Positions 6,690 through 14,096 of a stretch of DNA of 18,922 nucleotides are shown here, one piece after another (position 1 is the first letter of the stretch; each line of letters opens with the position of its first letter). Below the pieces are notes generated by a model, which saw only the letters and a program-made list of their open reading frames with translations, was not told the DNA's origin and did no database searches. A program made the position numbers and the translations under genes. The DNA comes from Chlamydiota bacterium (GTDB lineage: Bacteria; Chlamydiota; Chlamydiia; Chlamydiales; Rhabdochlamydiaceae), in contig VGMB01000006.1 of the NCBI GenBank assembly GCA_016866585.1, positions 1 to 18,922 of the forward strand. The letters are read 5' to 3'.

Positions 6690-7337
6690 GTGAATAAATT
6701 TTTTCTTTTATGTTTGATGTGTTTTTCTGCTTCGGTTTATGCAGATGGTCAAAAAAATGTGTATGAAACAAAAGATTTTAGTTACCTATTAGGTAAAACT
6801 AAATTTAATGATGATCTACTAAAGATGCATTTTGCTCTTTATGCCGGGTATGTAAAAAATACAAATCTTATTTTAAGTGAACTTGATCAGCTTTCAGATC
6901 AAAACAAAGGTAGGAATTTTGATTATGGGGCAATTAAGAGAAGGCTTGCTTTTGAGTATGACGGGATGAAATTTCATGAACTTTATTTTGAAAATTTAAC
7001 AGCTGTAAGTAATACTACCGAGGCAAAAAAATTAGTATTAGACATAGTCAAGCAGTTCGGTTCTTTTGAAAAGTGGCGCGCAGATTTTATTAATACTGCT
7101 ATGATCAGAGGGATAGGCTGGACTGTTTTATGTAGGGATAAGTCGGGTCGATTATTAAATATTTGGATTAGTGAGCACCAGAGTGGGCTTTTGCCTGAGT
7201 CTACTGTCCTTCTTGTGATGGATGTATGGGAACATGCATACATAACACAATACGGTCTGGAAAGAGAGAAATATATCGAAACGTTCTTTTCTTCTGTAAA
7301 TTGGTCCGTGGTACAACAGCGATATGATGCTAAGTAA
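6690..7337 (+). CDS. Secreted Fe/Mn superoxide dismutase-like protein
   Basis: Superoxide dismutase of the Fe/Mn fold carrying an N-terminal signal peptide, so the enzyme likely acts outside the cytoplasm. MNKFFLLCLMCFSASVYA (1-18) is a short signal with an SVYA cleavage site. Candidate metal ligands are His47 (LLKMHFALYAGYVKN), His96 (YDGMKFHELYFENL), Asp178 and His182 (MDVWEHAY). The C-terminal EREKYIETFFSSVNW is typical. The first-ligand helix is one residue shorter than in E. coli SodB and lacks the second-shell HH pair, a variant I associate with divergent SodB-like proteins. The start is a GTG; the first ATG would cut into the signal peptide. No clear ribosome site is visible. The next gene, a cation exporter, begins nine bases after the stop, suggesting a joint metal/oxidative-stress unit. 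Confidence 0.87.
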   Translation: MNKFFLLCLMCFSASVYADGQKNVYETKDFSYLLGKTKFNDDLLKMHFALYAGYVKNTNLILSELDQLSDQNKGRNFDYGAIKRRLAFEYDGMKFHELYFENLTAVSNTTEAKKLVLDIVKQFGSFEKWRADFINTAMIRGIGWTVLCRDKSGRLLNIWISEHQSGLLPESTVLLVMDVWEHAYITQYGLEREKYIETFFSSVNWSVVQQRYDAK

Positions 7338-7346
7338 AAGGTTGGT

Positions 7347-8288
7347 ATGACAAAATTTCCGGATATAGTTCCTTTGCCAGATGCGTTTTTTACTCTCAGA
7401 GCGGAAAGAAAAAAACAAATGATCACCACGGCGCGTCGTGGTGTTATCTTAAGATTTGTGATTATTTTAGCGGAGTTTTTTGGCTTTCTATACTTCGGAA
7501 GCTCAGCTCTTCTTCTTGATGCTATTTCTTCACTTGTAGATATAGCCTCCAGCCTGCTACTTATTCTTTGTGTGATCCTTGCTGATAGGCCTCCAGATAG
7601 GCATCATCCGTTTGGTCATGGACGTTTTGAGCCGATTGCGGGATTGCAGCTAGGTGTCCTGCTAGTCGTTTTCGGCGGGATTATGACATACCATCAGGTT
7701 TCTGCCATCCTTGAAGGTGGGCATACCGGTGTTATCAATCCGAAAGCTTGGATAATACCGTTTGCAGCCGTTATATTGCTTGAGATCGCATACAGACATT
7801 TAAAAAAGACGGCCAAACTTAGGAATAGTCCTGCTCTTTTGGCTGATGCGGTCCATTATCGTCTTGATGCAATAAACAGTCTTTTTGCGATGGTTGCCCT
7901 TCTTATTGCTGCATATCTACCTGCATACTCTCAGCTAATTGACCATATGGGAGCGGTCGTTATAGCAATACTTATGCTTATTGTCGGTAGTATTGCCGCT
8001 AAAAAAAACGTGGATCAACTTTTAGATAGGGTTCCTGATGAATCTTGTTTTTCTCTTGTTCGAGATGCTGCTATGAAAGTGGAGGGCGTCTTGGCTACAG
8101 AAAAACTCTTGATACAGACGTATGGGCCGGATGCTCATATTTCTATAGACGTGGAAGTAGATCCCTCTATGTCTGTTGATGATGCTCATGCTATCTCGCA
8201 GAAAGTGCGTCATGAGATTCAACTGTCATGGCCCTGTGTGCGTGATGTAATCGTTCACATAGAGCCATACTTTGATGGTGACCATTAA
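7347..8288 (+). CDS. Cation diffusion facilitator (CDF) metal exporter
   Basis: 313-residue CDF-family cation/proton antiporter, expected to export Fe, Mn, Zn or a similar ion from the cytoplasm. Helices lie at about 33-51, 54-78, 98-117, 134-150, 169-190 and 197-217, followed by a cytoplasmic C-terminal domain (225-313). HHPFGHGRFEPIAGL (86-100) is the conserved CDF loop after TM2, and DAVHYRLDAINS (167-178) carries the HxxxD metal pair (His170, Asp174) of TM5. The TM2 half-site is unusual: FieF has DxxxD, but here SSLVD leaves only Asp65, with Ser61 at the first position. The C-terminal domain keeps GPDAHISIDVEVD and a final VIVHIEP strand. It lies nine bases after the SOD stop and is probably co-transcribed. 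Its stop is 3 bp from that of the TMEM14-like gene. Confidence 0.92.
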   Translation: MTKFPDIVPLPDAFFTLRAERKKQMITTARRGVILRFVIILAEFFGFLYFGSSALLLDAISSLVDIASSLLLILCVILADRPPDRHHPFGHGRFEPIAGLQLGVLLVVFGGIMTYHQVSAILEGGHTGVINPKAWIIPFAAVILLEIAYRHLKKTAKLRNSPALLADAVHYRLDAINSLFAMVALLIAAYLPAYSQLIDHMGAVVIAILMLIVGSIAAKKNVDQLLDRVPDESCFSLVRDAAMKVEGVLATEKLLIQTYGPDAHISIDVEVDPSMSVDDAHAISQKVRHEIQLSWPCVRDVIVHIEPYFDGDH

Positions 8289-8291
8289 GGA

Positions 8292-8621
8292 TTATTTTCT
8301 TTTATAATACATGTTAATACGCAAAGCTAAAATAATCACCATGGCCAGGCTTATAAGGCTCATTAGTCCAGCTGGAAAAAATTTAAGTGTCTTTGCGAAT
8401 CTCCATGTAAAGAATGCATCAAGGACAAAGGAAAGAAACAAAGAAGCCCACTGACCCCATCTTTTTTTATTTATCATAGCCCATGAAGAAAAAATTAGTA
8501 GCGTCCCAAAAATCGTTCCACTAATCAGTGATGGCAAACTTTGAGATTTAAAGTGACCTATCAGGCCTCCTGCAAATACTAATAATGCATACATCAAAAC
8601 GAGCGTTCCCGTTTTTTTCAT
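8292..8621 (-). CDS. TMEM14/UPF0136-family small membrane protein
   Basis: 109-residue protein with four hydrophobic helices. The N-terminus YALLVFAGGLIGHFKSQSLP, followed by SLISGTIFG, and the late segment LKFFPAGLMSLISLAMVI are characteristic of the UPF0136/TMEM14 family, found in eukaryotic organelles and some bacteria. Eukaryotic TMEM14 proteins are linked to porphyrin or fatty-acid transport in mitochondria and plastids; the bacterial role is not established. AGGAG lies seven bases before the ATG. The gene converges on the CDF gene and is divergent from the MFS gene, with 128 bp between the starts. Confidence 0.85.
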   Translation of the reverse strand: MKKTGTLVLMYALLVFAGGLIGHFKSQSLPSLISGTIFGTLLIFSSWAMINKKRWGQWASLFLSFVLDAFFTWRFAKTLKFFPAGLMSLISLAMVIILALRINMYYKRK

Positions 8622-8749
8622 GAGTATCTCCTAAAATTTTACTTTTACGCATCCACGATACTAGTAAAGTTGATATTTTGAAGCTATGATATTTTTTTCT
8701 AGTCATAACTTTATTGCTAAGCTTCTTATGATATGTCAATATACTTATT

Positions 8750-9955
8750 ATGATATTTTCCGGTAAAAATATGGTAAAAAAACGTCTTTTTTTTATTTTA
8801 CTTCTTTTAGCTTCCTACCCTGCAGTATGTGCTATTCTTATTACTCCAGCTCTTCCTCAACTTTCCACAGATCTTCATTTAACCAAGGCAATGGCTCAAC
8901 TCCTTGTAGCTGTTTTTCTGGTCGGATATACGTTTGGATTTTTACCTTATGGCCCTCTTGCTAATAGGTTCGGACGTAGACCTGTAACGATATACGCTGT
9001 GATTTTTGCACTTGTGGGAGCTTTGATAAGTGTAGTAGGTGCTTATGGAAAGAACCTTTATCTATTGTATCTGGGGAGGCTAATATGTGGTCTTGGCTCT
9101 AGTGTTGGGCTGAAGATGGCCTTCACTTATATATCGGAACTATTTCCAGCTAAAGAGATAGCCGGTAGGATTGCATACATGTCTTTATCATTTGCTATTG
9201 GCCCTTCTATCTCTGTTGTAATAGGAGGCTGGTTGACTTCTTGTTTTGGGGGCGATGCATGTTTTATTATGATATTTACGTATTCTCTACTTATTCTTTA
9301 TCTATCTGGTAAGCTTCCTGAGACATTGCAAGAGCAAAATAAGACTCCTCTTGTTTTAACTAACATATACAATGGTTACGCATCTAAGTTTAGTAATAAG
9401 GTTCTTGTTATTGCATCAATTTTACTTGGATCCAGTACTTCATTTGTCTACTGTTTTGCATCATTTGCTCCTTTTGTGGCCATTAAGCATATAGGACTGA
9501 CTCCAGAGCAATACGGTTCTTTGAATTTCATTCCGCCTATTGGGATGATTTCGGGTTTTTTTATAAATCAATATATGAAATCAAGGCTAAAGCCCATAAC
9601 GCAGCTCAAGCTAGGTATTAGCATTGCAGGTGGTTTTTCTTTTTTAATGTATTTGTTCTTTATTTGTGGGTTTGTTAATCCATATTCTTTATTTCTTTTT
9701 ATCCCAGGTGTATATCTAGGTACATCTATTATTTTTGCAAATTCTTCTTCGCTTGCGCTCGGTTCTGATAAAAACAAATCCAATGCTTCAGCAATTATTA
9801 GTTTTATTAACATGTTCATTTGTTCTGCAGTGCTTTTTTTGAGTGAAAGATCTAAGTATGACTTTCCCTCTTTTCTTCCTTTGGTCTTTTTGATTCTGAC
9901 AACTGGAATGATTTTTCTTTGGATTGCTCTTAAGAAAAATTTAAAAGACGTTTAG
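8750..9955 (+). CDS. MFS transporter, Bcr/CflA-type drug exporter
   Basis: About twelve hydrophobic helices over 401 residues. The helix 2-3 loop has the MFS motif A as GPLANRFGRRPVTIY (68-82). The N-terminal helix ends in ILITPALPQLSTDLHLT, and RLICGLGSSVG in helix 4 fits the drug/proton antiporter-1 group that includes Bcr and CflA. These are proton-driven inner-membrane exporters of drugs or amino acids, so the physiological substrate is open. Two starts are possible, ATG 8750 and ATG 8771; neither has a clear ribosome-binding site, and the second gives the more usual MVKKRLFFILLLL opening. The second half (helices 7-12) is less conserved than the first. A 399-bp non-coding stretch follows. 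Confidence 0.88.
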   Translation: MIFSGKNMVKKRLFFILLLLASYPAVCAILITPALPQLSTDLHLTKAMAQLLVAVFLVGYTFGFLPYGPLANRFGRRPVTIYAVIFALVGALISVVGAYGKNLYLLYLGRLICGLGSSVGLKMAFTYISELFPAKEIAGRIAYMSLSFAIGPSISVVIGGWLTSCFGGDACFIMIFTYSLLILYLSGKLPETLQEQNKTPLVLTNIYNGYASKFSNKVLVIASILLGSSTSFVYCFASFAPFVAIKHIGLTPEQYGSLNFIPPIGMISGFFINQYMKSRLKPITQLKLGISIAGGFSFLMYLFFICGFVNPYSLFLFIPGVYLGTSIIFANSSSLALGSDKNKSNASAIISFINMFICSAVLFLSERSKYDFPSFLPLVFLILTTGMIFLWIALKKNLKDV

Positions 9956-10354
9956 CCTGTATGATAATCTTTTTGATATGACCAGTTAATCATGTCAATA
10001 GGAAGTCTGATAAGTATTCTGGCACGCTATAGCTACTTAATGTAATATTTCCTAAAGCAATTTTTGTAAAAAATGATAACAATCTTAAGTTGATTTAAGG
10101 CGAATAAGATGTGATAAAATCTTGGGCAGTGTTTTTTTGGAAGCTTTGATTGTTTATTAACCCAAATTAGCTTTGGGTGCTACCTGGAGTCGATACGAAA
10201 AATAGCTCACGTTAATCTAAATTTTCATCAAATCATTTCATCATTTGCAATTGGTATGAACATAAATATATAGCTAAATTAATATAATTAGTGCATGTAA
10301 ATACTTATTATTGGTTTCCAGCTCAAGGGGCTTTATTACCGAAAGTAGGCTAAG
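9956..10354 (+). other. 399-bp non-coding stretch: possible promoters and a long leader with a hairpin
   Basis: No convincing coding potential on either strand. TTGATT (10090-10095), a 17-base spacer and GATAAA (10113-10118) form a plausible promoter; a second TATAAT is at 10283-10288 without a good -35. Transcripts from the first would carry a leader of about 230 bases. That leader holds a perfect 7-bp hairpin, ACCCAAA (10160-10166) with TTTGGGT (10172-10178), not followed by a T run, so it is not a terminator. I found no tRNA cloverleaf and no known riboswitch consensus. Confidence 0.35.
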
Positions 10355-11137
10355 ATGAATGATGATTTTTCTTTTGTTATTATTATACATATTATTTCAG
10401 GCATTGTTGCAGCATTCATAGCATTTCCGATTGCAATAGCGGCAAGAAAAGGATCACTTCCTCATGTCATAGCAGGTAAAACTTTTTTGCTGTCTTATCT
10501 TTTAATCTGTTTCACCGGTTACATTTTGGATTATCAAGAACTTAAGAGCATTTTTTTTATGTCTCAGAAGGCGTCTTTTAATTTTTATAGTTATGATTCG
10601 GTATACAATTCAGGTGAAAGAACACGTTTGCACGTGTTTTTTACAGCTGCAATTAACACTTTTGCCGCATATCTTGTAATTTCTGGTTGGAGGATTGCAA
10701 GCCAGCATTATAAAGGAACAAAAACTGCGCTAGATAAGATTTTCGATATATCAATCGCTTTATTGCTCATATTCGGTTGTATTGTCTTTTTTAAGACAGG
10801 GGTAGTTTCTCTTTCGCAAAATAAAAATCCATCCTACGTTTTGCTTCACAAAACGCAGATCATTTGCATTTTAGCAGCGATTTCACTTGGAGGATTTGTA
10901 GAGGCAACACTTGATATACTCAGAGCTACAGGTTGTTATGTTCTGAAGAGATGGTGGCTTGAACATATGAGGAAGATGTTTTTAGCTGAATTTGGCCTTA
11001 TAATTGCTTTTATATATCGTTGTTATTACTGGAAATATTCAAAAGAGCTACTCATCTTTTCTATTATTTTTTTTTCGTGCTTGTTTGTTTTTATGTATTT
11101 AAGGATGAAAAAATCTAATAATAAAAAATTAAAATAG
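10355..11137 (+). CDS. DUF2306-like polytopic membrane protein
   Basis: 260-residue protein with about seven hydrophobic helices and a basic tail (KKSNNKKLK). The opening IIHIISGIVAAFIAFPIAIA (10-29), followed by RKGSLPHVIAGKTF (31-44), fits the His...Gly-x2-Ala pattern, then KG-x3-H-x2-G, seen in DUF2306-type and related heme-protein-like membrane families. His12 and His37 are the conserved positions. Function is unknown; no soluble catalytic domain is present. The start ATG is preceded by a weak AGTAGG. It is the first gene of a probable three-gene run: the VTT-like gene follows after 42 bp and sua5 overlaps that gene. The family call rests on the N-terminal motif only. Confidence 0.6.
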   Translation: MNDDFSFVIIIHIISGIVAAFIAFPIAIAARKGSLPHVIAGKTFLLSYLLICFTGYILDYQELKSIFFMSQKASFNFYSYDSVYNSGERTRLHVFFTAAINTFAAYLVISGWRIASQHYKGTKTALDKIFDISIALLLIFGCIVFFKTGVVSLSQNKNPSYVLLHKTQIICILAAISLGGFVEATLDILRATGCYVLKRWWLEHMRKMFLAEFGLIIAFIYRCYYWKYSKELLIFSIIFFSCLFVFMYLRMKKSNNKKLK

Positions 11138-11179
11138 GCTTATTTTCAAATTTTCTTTTCATGGAATATTAAAACTCAA

Positions 11180-11791
11180 ATGAGTAAAATATATGACATG
11201 ATAGATAAAAATCAGAAAAAAGACCGATTTTATGCATGGGCATCTACTAAGATATCCTCTGCATATGCCCCGCTATGGCTTTTTTTTATATATCTGTCCG
11301 AAATGTTCCATTGTCTGCCTCTTGATCCCGTTTGGGTTCTATTTGGTGCAGAAAATCGTTCTAAAAAAATTATTTTCACATTACTTACAACACTTGCTTC
11401 GGTGCTAACAGCAATTGTTGGGTATTGCTTGGGGGTATTCACATGGGATTTGATACACTCATATATTCTTGATCATCTGATATCTAAATCATTATTTGAA
11501 AAAATTGTGTATATATATCAAAAATATGAAGCTCTAGCTGTGGTTTCTGGCGCGCTTCTTCCTTTTCCATTTAAAGTGATTACGATATCTGCAGGAGTTT
11601 GTAAAGCTGAGTTTTTTCTATTTATTGTTTGCATACTCATAGGAAGGCTTGCCCGTTTTTTACTCCTTGGACAGGTGATAAAAATCTATGGTGAAAAAAT
11701 CAGAGAAGTTATGCAAAAATACTTCTCCCACACTGTTTTAGCTGTGGTTATAAAAATAATGCTCGCATGTTTATTATTATGGTGGATGTGA
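11180..11791 (+). CDS. VTT/DedA-superfamily membrane protein (YqaA-like)
   Basis: 203-residue membrane protein. The central segment GALLPFPFKVITISAGVCKA (124-143), followed by a helix containing GRLARFLLLG (155-164), is the re-entrant-loop and helix pattern of the VTT (SNARE-associated, DedA/YqaA) superfamily. The family includes undecaprenyl-phosphate flippases and lipid scramblases, so a lipid-handling role in the envelope is plausible but not shown. There are hydrophobic helices at about 32-48, 65-88, 118-135, 145-165 and 185-203. No clear ribosome-binding site precedes the ATG at 11180; an internal ATG at codon 7 is an alternative. The stop codon overlaps the start of the next gene as TGATG, implying coupled translation. 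Confidence 0.75.
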   Translation: MSKIYDMIDKNQKKDRFYAWASTKISSAYAPLWLFFIYLSEMFHCLPLDPVWVLFGAENRSKKIIFTLLTTLASVLTAIVGYCLGVFTWDLIHSYILDHLISKSLFEKIVYIYQKYEALAVVSGALLPFPFKVITISAGVCKAEFFLFIVCILIGRLARFLLLGQVIKIYGEKIREVMQKYFSHTVLAVVIKIMLACLLLWWM

Positions 11792-12765
11792 TGGATACTC
11801 TTTTGAATACGCTGCTGCTAGAAAAAGATCAAATCGGAGAAGCTGTAGATATCTTAGCAAGAGGGGATATAGTAGCATTTCCTACAGAGACTGTCTACGG
11901 CCTTGGTGCTCCCATTTTTAATGAGGAAGCAATAAAAAAAATATTTAAAGCCAAAGGCAGGCCGTCTGATAACCCTTTGATTGCGCACGTTAGCGATCTA
12001 TCTCAAGTTTTTGCAATTACTAAAGATATACCCGATGATTTTTTTCTGCTATTCGAAGAGTTTTTTCCAGGTCCTTTAGCCGTTGTATTACCTAAATCTG
12101 ATAAGGTCCCACTTTCTGCAAGTGCAGGGCTTTCCTCGATAGCTGTTAGAATGCCAGCGGATCCGATTGCTCTTGATCTTATAGCAAAGCTTGGACAACC
12201 AATTGTTGCTCCCTCTGCAAATCTTTCCGGTAAGCCTAGTGCAACATGTTCTTCCCATGTTCTAGATGATTTTCAAGGGAAAATAAGTGCAGTTATTAAC
12301 TCTACACCTTCACAAATTGGTATAGAATCGACTGTTATAAGTCTGCTAGGCACAGATCCTGTGATCTTACGTCCAGGTCATATAACACAGAGCCAATTAG
12401 AAGAGGTTCTTCAAAAAAAGGTGCGTGTTATGCAGGGTAATGTATCGGATAATGACACTGTATTATCTCCGGGTGTTAAATATCGTCACTATGCACCCAA
12501 GGCACCTGTCCGTCTATTCTTTTCAGACGAAGAACTGGTTGCATATGTGCAAAATAGTCCGTTATGTCTTCGCTTTATTTTAAGTGCTCGTTCCTTACCG
12601 ACATTAGATCGATCGATTGTTTGTCCTTTAACTACTAAGGATCTTTATGCGTCTTTACGAAAGTCTGACACATATGCAGCCGATGAAGTCTTGATTTATT
12701 GTGATGATGAGTCTGTAAAAAATACAGGCTTGATGAATAGGATTCAAAAAGCGGCTCAGGTCTAA
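11791..12765 (+). CDS. L-threonylcarbamoyladenylate synthase, Sua5 type (tRNA t6A modification)
   Basis: Makes threonylcarbamoyl-AMP from threonine, bicarbonate and ATP for the t6A37 modification of ANN-decoding tRNAs. The YrdC domain fills residues 12-195: GDIVAFPTETVYGLGAP (25-41), FKAKGRPSDNPL (52-63) with the nucleotide-binding Lys/Arg cluster, SANLSGKPSATCSSHV (142-157) and IGIESTVISL (176-185). The linker LSPGVKYRHYAP (225-236) and a C-terminal Sua5 domain (to 324) mark the long Sua5 form rather than short TsaC. The frame is open to an ATG at 11767, but ATG 11791 shares its A with the TGA of the preceding gene and has GGTGGA at 11781-11786 upstream, so I place the start there. No tsaB, tsaD or tsaE is in the window. 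Confidence 0.93.
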   Translation: MDTLLNTLLLEKDQIGEAVDILARGDIVAFPTETVYGLGAPIFNEEAIKKIFKAKGRPSDNPLIAHVSDLSQVFAITKDIPDDFFLLFEEFFPGPLAVVLPKSDKVPLSASAGLSSIAVRMPADPIALDLIAKLGQPIVAPSANLSGKPSATCSSHVLDDFQGKISAVINSTPSQIGIESTVISLLGTDPVILRPGHITQSQLEEVLQKKVRVMQGNVSDNDTVLSPGVKYRHYAPKAPVRLFFSDEELVAYVQNSPLCLRFILSARSLPTLDRSIVCPLTTKDLYASLRKSDTYAADEVLIYCDDESVKNTGLMNRIQKAAQV

Positions 12766-12780
12766 TCGTAAAATAAGAAA

Positions 12781-12819
12781 AAGAGCTGGCTCAGCGCATG
12801 CTTAAATGGCACAGCTCTT
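12781..12819. terminator. Shared terminator hairpin between convergent genes
   Basis: AAGAGCTG (12781-12788) pairs with CAGCTCTT (12812-12819) across a 23-base loop that includes the palindrome GCATGC. On the minus strand the stem is followed by a T-rich run (TTTTTCTTATTTT), making it a fair terminator for the hydrolase gene. On the plus strand the following sequence is only moderately T-rich. It fills the 67-bp gap between the two convergent genes. Confidence 0.55.
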
Positions 12820-12832
12820 ATCTTAGTATGCT

Positions 12833-14023
12833 TTATATGGTATTATCTGAGATTGTTTTATCTTTGATAAAGTTCGAGAATTTTTTCTGAGACTCTGCAT
12901 CTGCATACCATGAATAGTCTGCATCTCCGCTCGATGGTCCGTAGTGTCCACCTTTTGCTTCTATGAATGACCTTTCAGCAATATCCTGACCAGCCTCAGA
13001 AGATCTAGATTCCACATAGGATATAACGAGTCTATCAGCATGAGATCTGTCTATAAGAGAATCATCTTTACCATGTAGCACACAAGCTCTTCCTTTTACA
13101 TTTTTTATCCACTCTTCATTAGGGAAGGGGTAGAAATTTTCAGCCAGATAGCGGAAAATAGGTGCAGCAATAGCTGTTGTGCGTACCGCTGACAGCCTAG
13201 AAAAGGTTCTATCTACAAAGACATCGGTTCCTTCAATTTTTGAAGCGGTAAATAAAGCGGGCCCTCCTCCCATCGAAGTGCCATACATCAATATTTGTTC
13301 TGCAGAAAATCCTTTTTCTTTCATGATGTATTTTGTGCAATTATAAGCATCGGCACAGGTTGCTTCGTAAGATGGTGTTCCAGTACTATCGTTTAATCCT
13401 TGGTAGTTAAAGGCTAGATGATCAATCCCTCTATAGAGATGTTGGAATATAGATTGAGGATTTGCTTCAAATAAATTATTTGCTCCAATGCAGCGCACGA
13501 CAACTTTTTTATGAGAGCTACAGTCCTCTAGTACTGTTTCTGGTAGCCTCATAAGTTCCCTTAAATCGCTTCCTTCCAGATCAGCTTCCCAAAATGCAGT
13601 TAGTCTAGGATTAGCTTCAAGAATTGCTTTCCATTTAATAAAAGCAGCATCGATATGTTCATGAAATTTTTCAGCGCTGAAGTACATTGCAGATATCATA
13701 GATCCAGAACTCGAAGGGATTTTGATTTCCTCTCCACCAATATCTAAAAGAAGGGTTTTGCTATGCTCAAGATCTGCTTTTACCCCAGTTACAAAAAAAA
13801 GGCTTTTAAAGTGACCTTGAAAAAGACCACATAAGGCGATAGGATGTGTGACCGCACGCGTAATTCTCTGCGATAGAGATAGTTCTCTATCGGGAAAAAG
13901 GTCGTGTATTTCTTTGGCCCTTTCTTCGCCAACTTGGGTTGGTTGATCCGGTGCAGAATTAGTTAAGTTTAAAGAATAAGAATTATATTGCTTATTACCA
14001 CCAAGAATTGCGATAGATGACAT
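12833..14023 (-). CDS. Alpha/beta hydrolase resembling the chlamydial CHLPS/DUF818 family
   Basis: 396-residue protein whose C-terminal half is an alpha/beta hydrolase. The nucleophile elbow is GTSMGG with Ser250, the acid is in HGKDD (Asp321), and the base is in KGGHYG (His360), in the usual order and spacing. The strand VVVRCIGANN (174-183) precedes an oxyanion region. The N-terminal 170 residues (HPIALCGLFQGHFKSLF, then a long helical region) have no clear homologue I can name. The arrangement recalls the CHLPS 43-kDa/DUF818 proteins of Chlamydia and related lipase-like effectors; that link is from memory of the family. Reading starts at a TTG at 14047 only if the ribosome site is ignored; ATG 14023 follows AAAGGATCAC. 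No signal peptide. Could be an esterase or lipase acting in the cell or in the host. Confidence 0.75.
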   Translation of the reverse strand: MSSIAILGGNKQYNSYSLNLTNSAPDQPTQVGEERAKEIHDLFPDRELSLSQRITRAVTHPIALCGLFQGHFKSLFFVTGVKADLEHSKTLLLDIGGEEIKIPSSSGSMISAMYFSAEKFHEHIDAAFIKWKAILEANPRLTAFWEADLEGSDLRELMRLPETVLEDCSSHKKVVVRCIGANNLFEANPQSIFQHLYRGIDHLAFNYQGLNDSTGTPSYEATCADAYNCTKYIMKEKGFSAEQILMYGTSMGGGPALFTASKIEGTDVFVDRTFSRLSAVRTTAIAAPIFRYLAENFYPFPNEEWIKNVKGRACVLHGKDDSLIDRSHADRLVISYVESRSSEAGQDIAERSFIEAKGGHYGPSSGDADYSWYADAESQKKFSNFIKDKTISDNTI

Positions 14024-14055
14024 GTGATCCTTTAGAAAAGCTTTCAATAGTACTT

Positions 14056-14071
14056 ATTATACTTAATTATA
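14056..14071 (-). promoter_or_regulatory. Tandem -10-like boxes before the hydrolase gene
   Basis: Two perfect TATAAT hexamers on the minus strand (complements of 14056-14061 and 14066-14071) lie about 33 and 43 bases before ATG 14023. Neither has a good -35 at 16-18 bases. The AT-rich setting makes one of them a fair candidate promoter, no more. Confidence 0.3.
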
Positions 14072-14096
14072 CACATTAAAAGAAGCTTTAATATTA

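Noticed and set aside
6983..7429. Two overlapping minus-strand open frames across the SOD gene (to 148 residues)
   Set aside because: They are antisense shadows of a well-supported gene; the translations show no domain and an atypical Cys/Ser/His-rich composition.
10155..10205. Possible tRNA or tRNA remnant in the 399-bp gap
   Set aside because: There is a hairpin and a GGAGTCGATACGA string, but no acceptor stem, D-arm or proper T-loop can be drawn.
11767..11790. Eight extra N-terminal codons of the Sua5 protein
   Set aside because: ATG 11791 overlaps the preceding stop as TGATG, has a GGTGGA site upstream and gives the usual N-terminal length.
14024..14047. TTG-started extension of the hydrolase
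   Set aside because: ATG 14023 has AAAGGA just upstream; TTG 14047 has nothing comparable.
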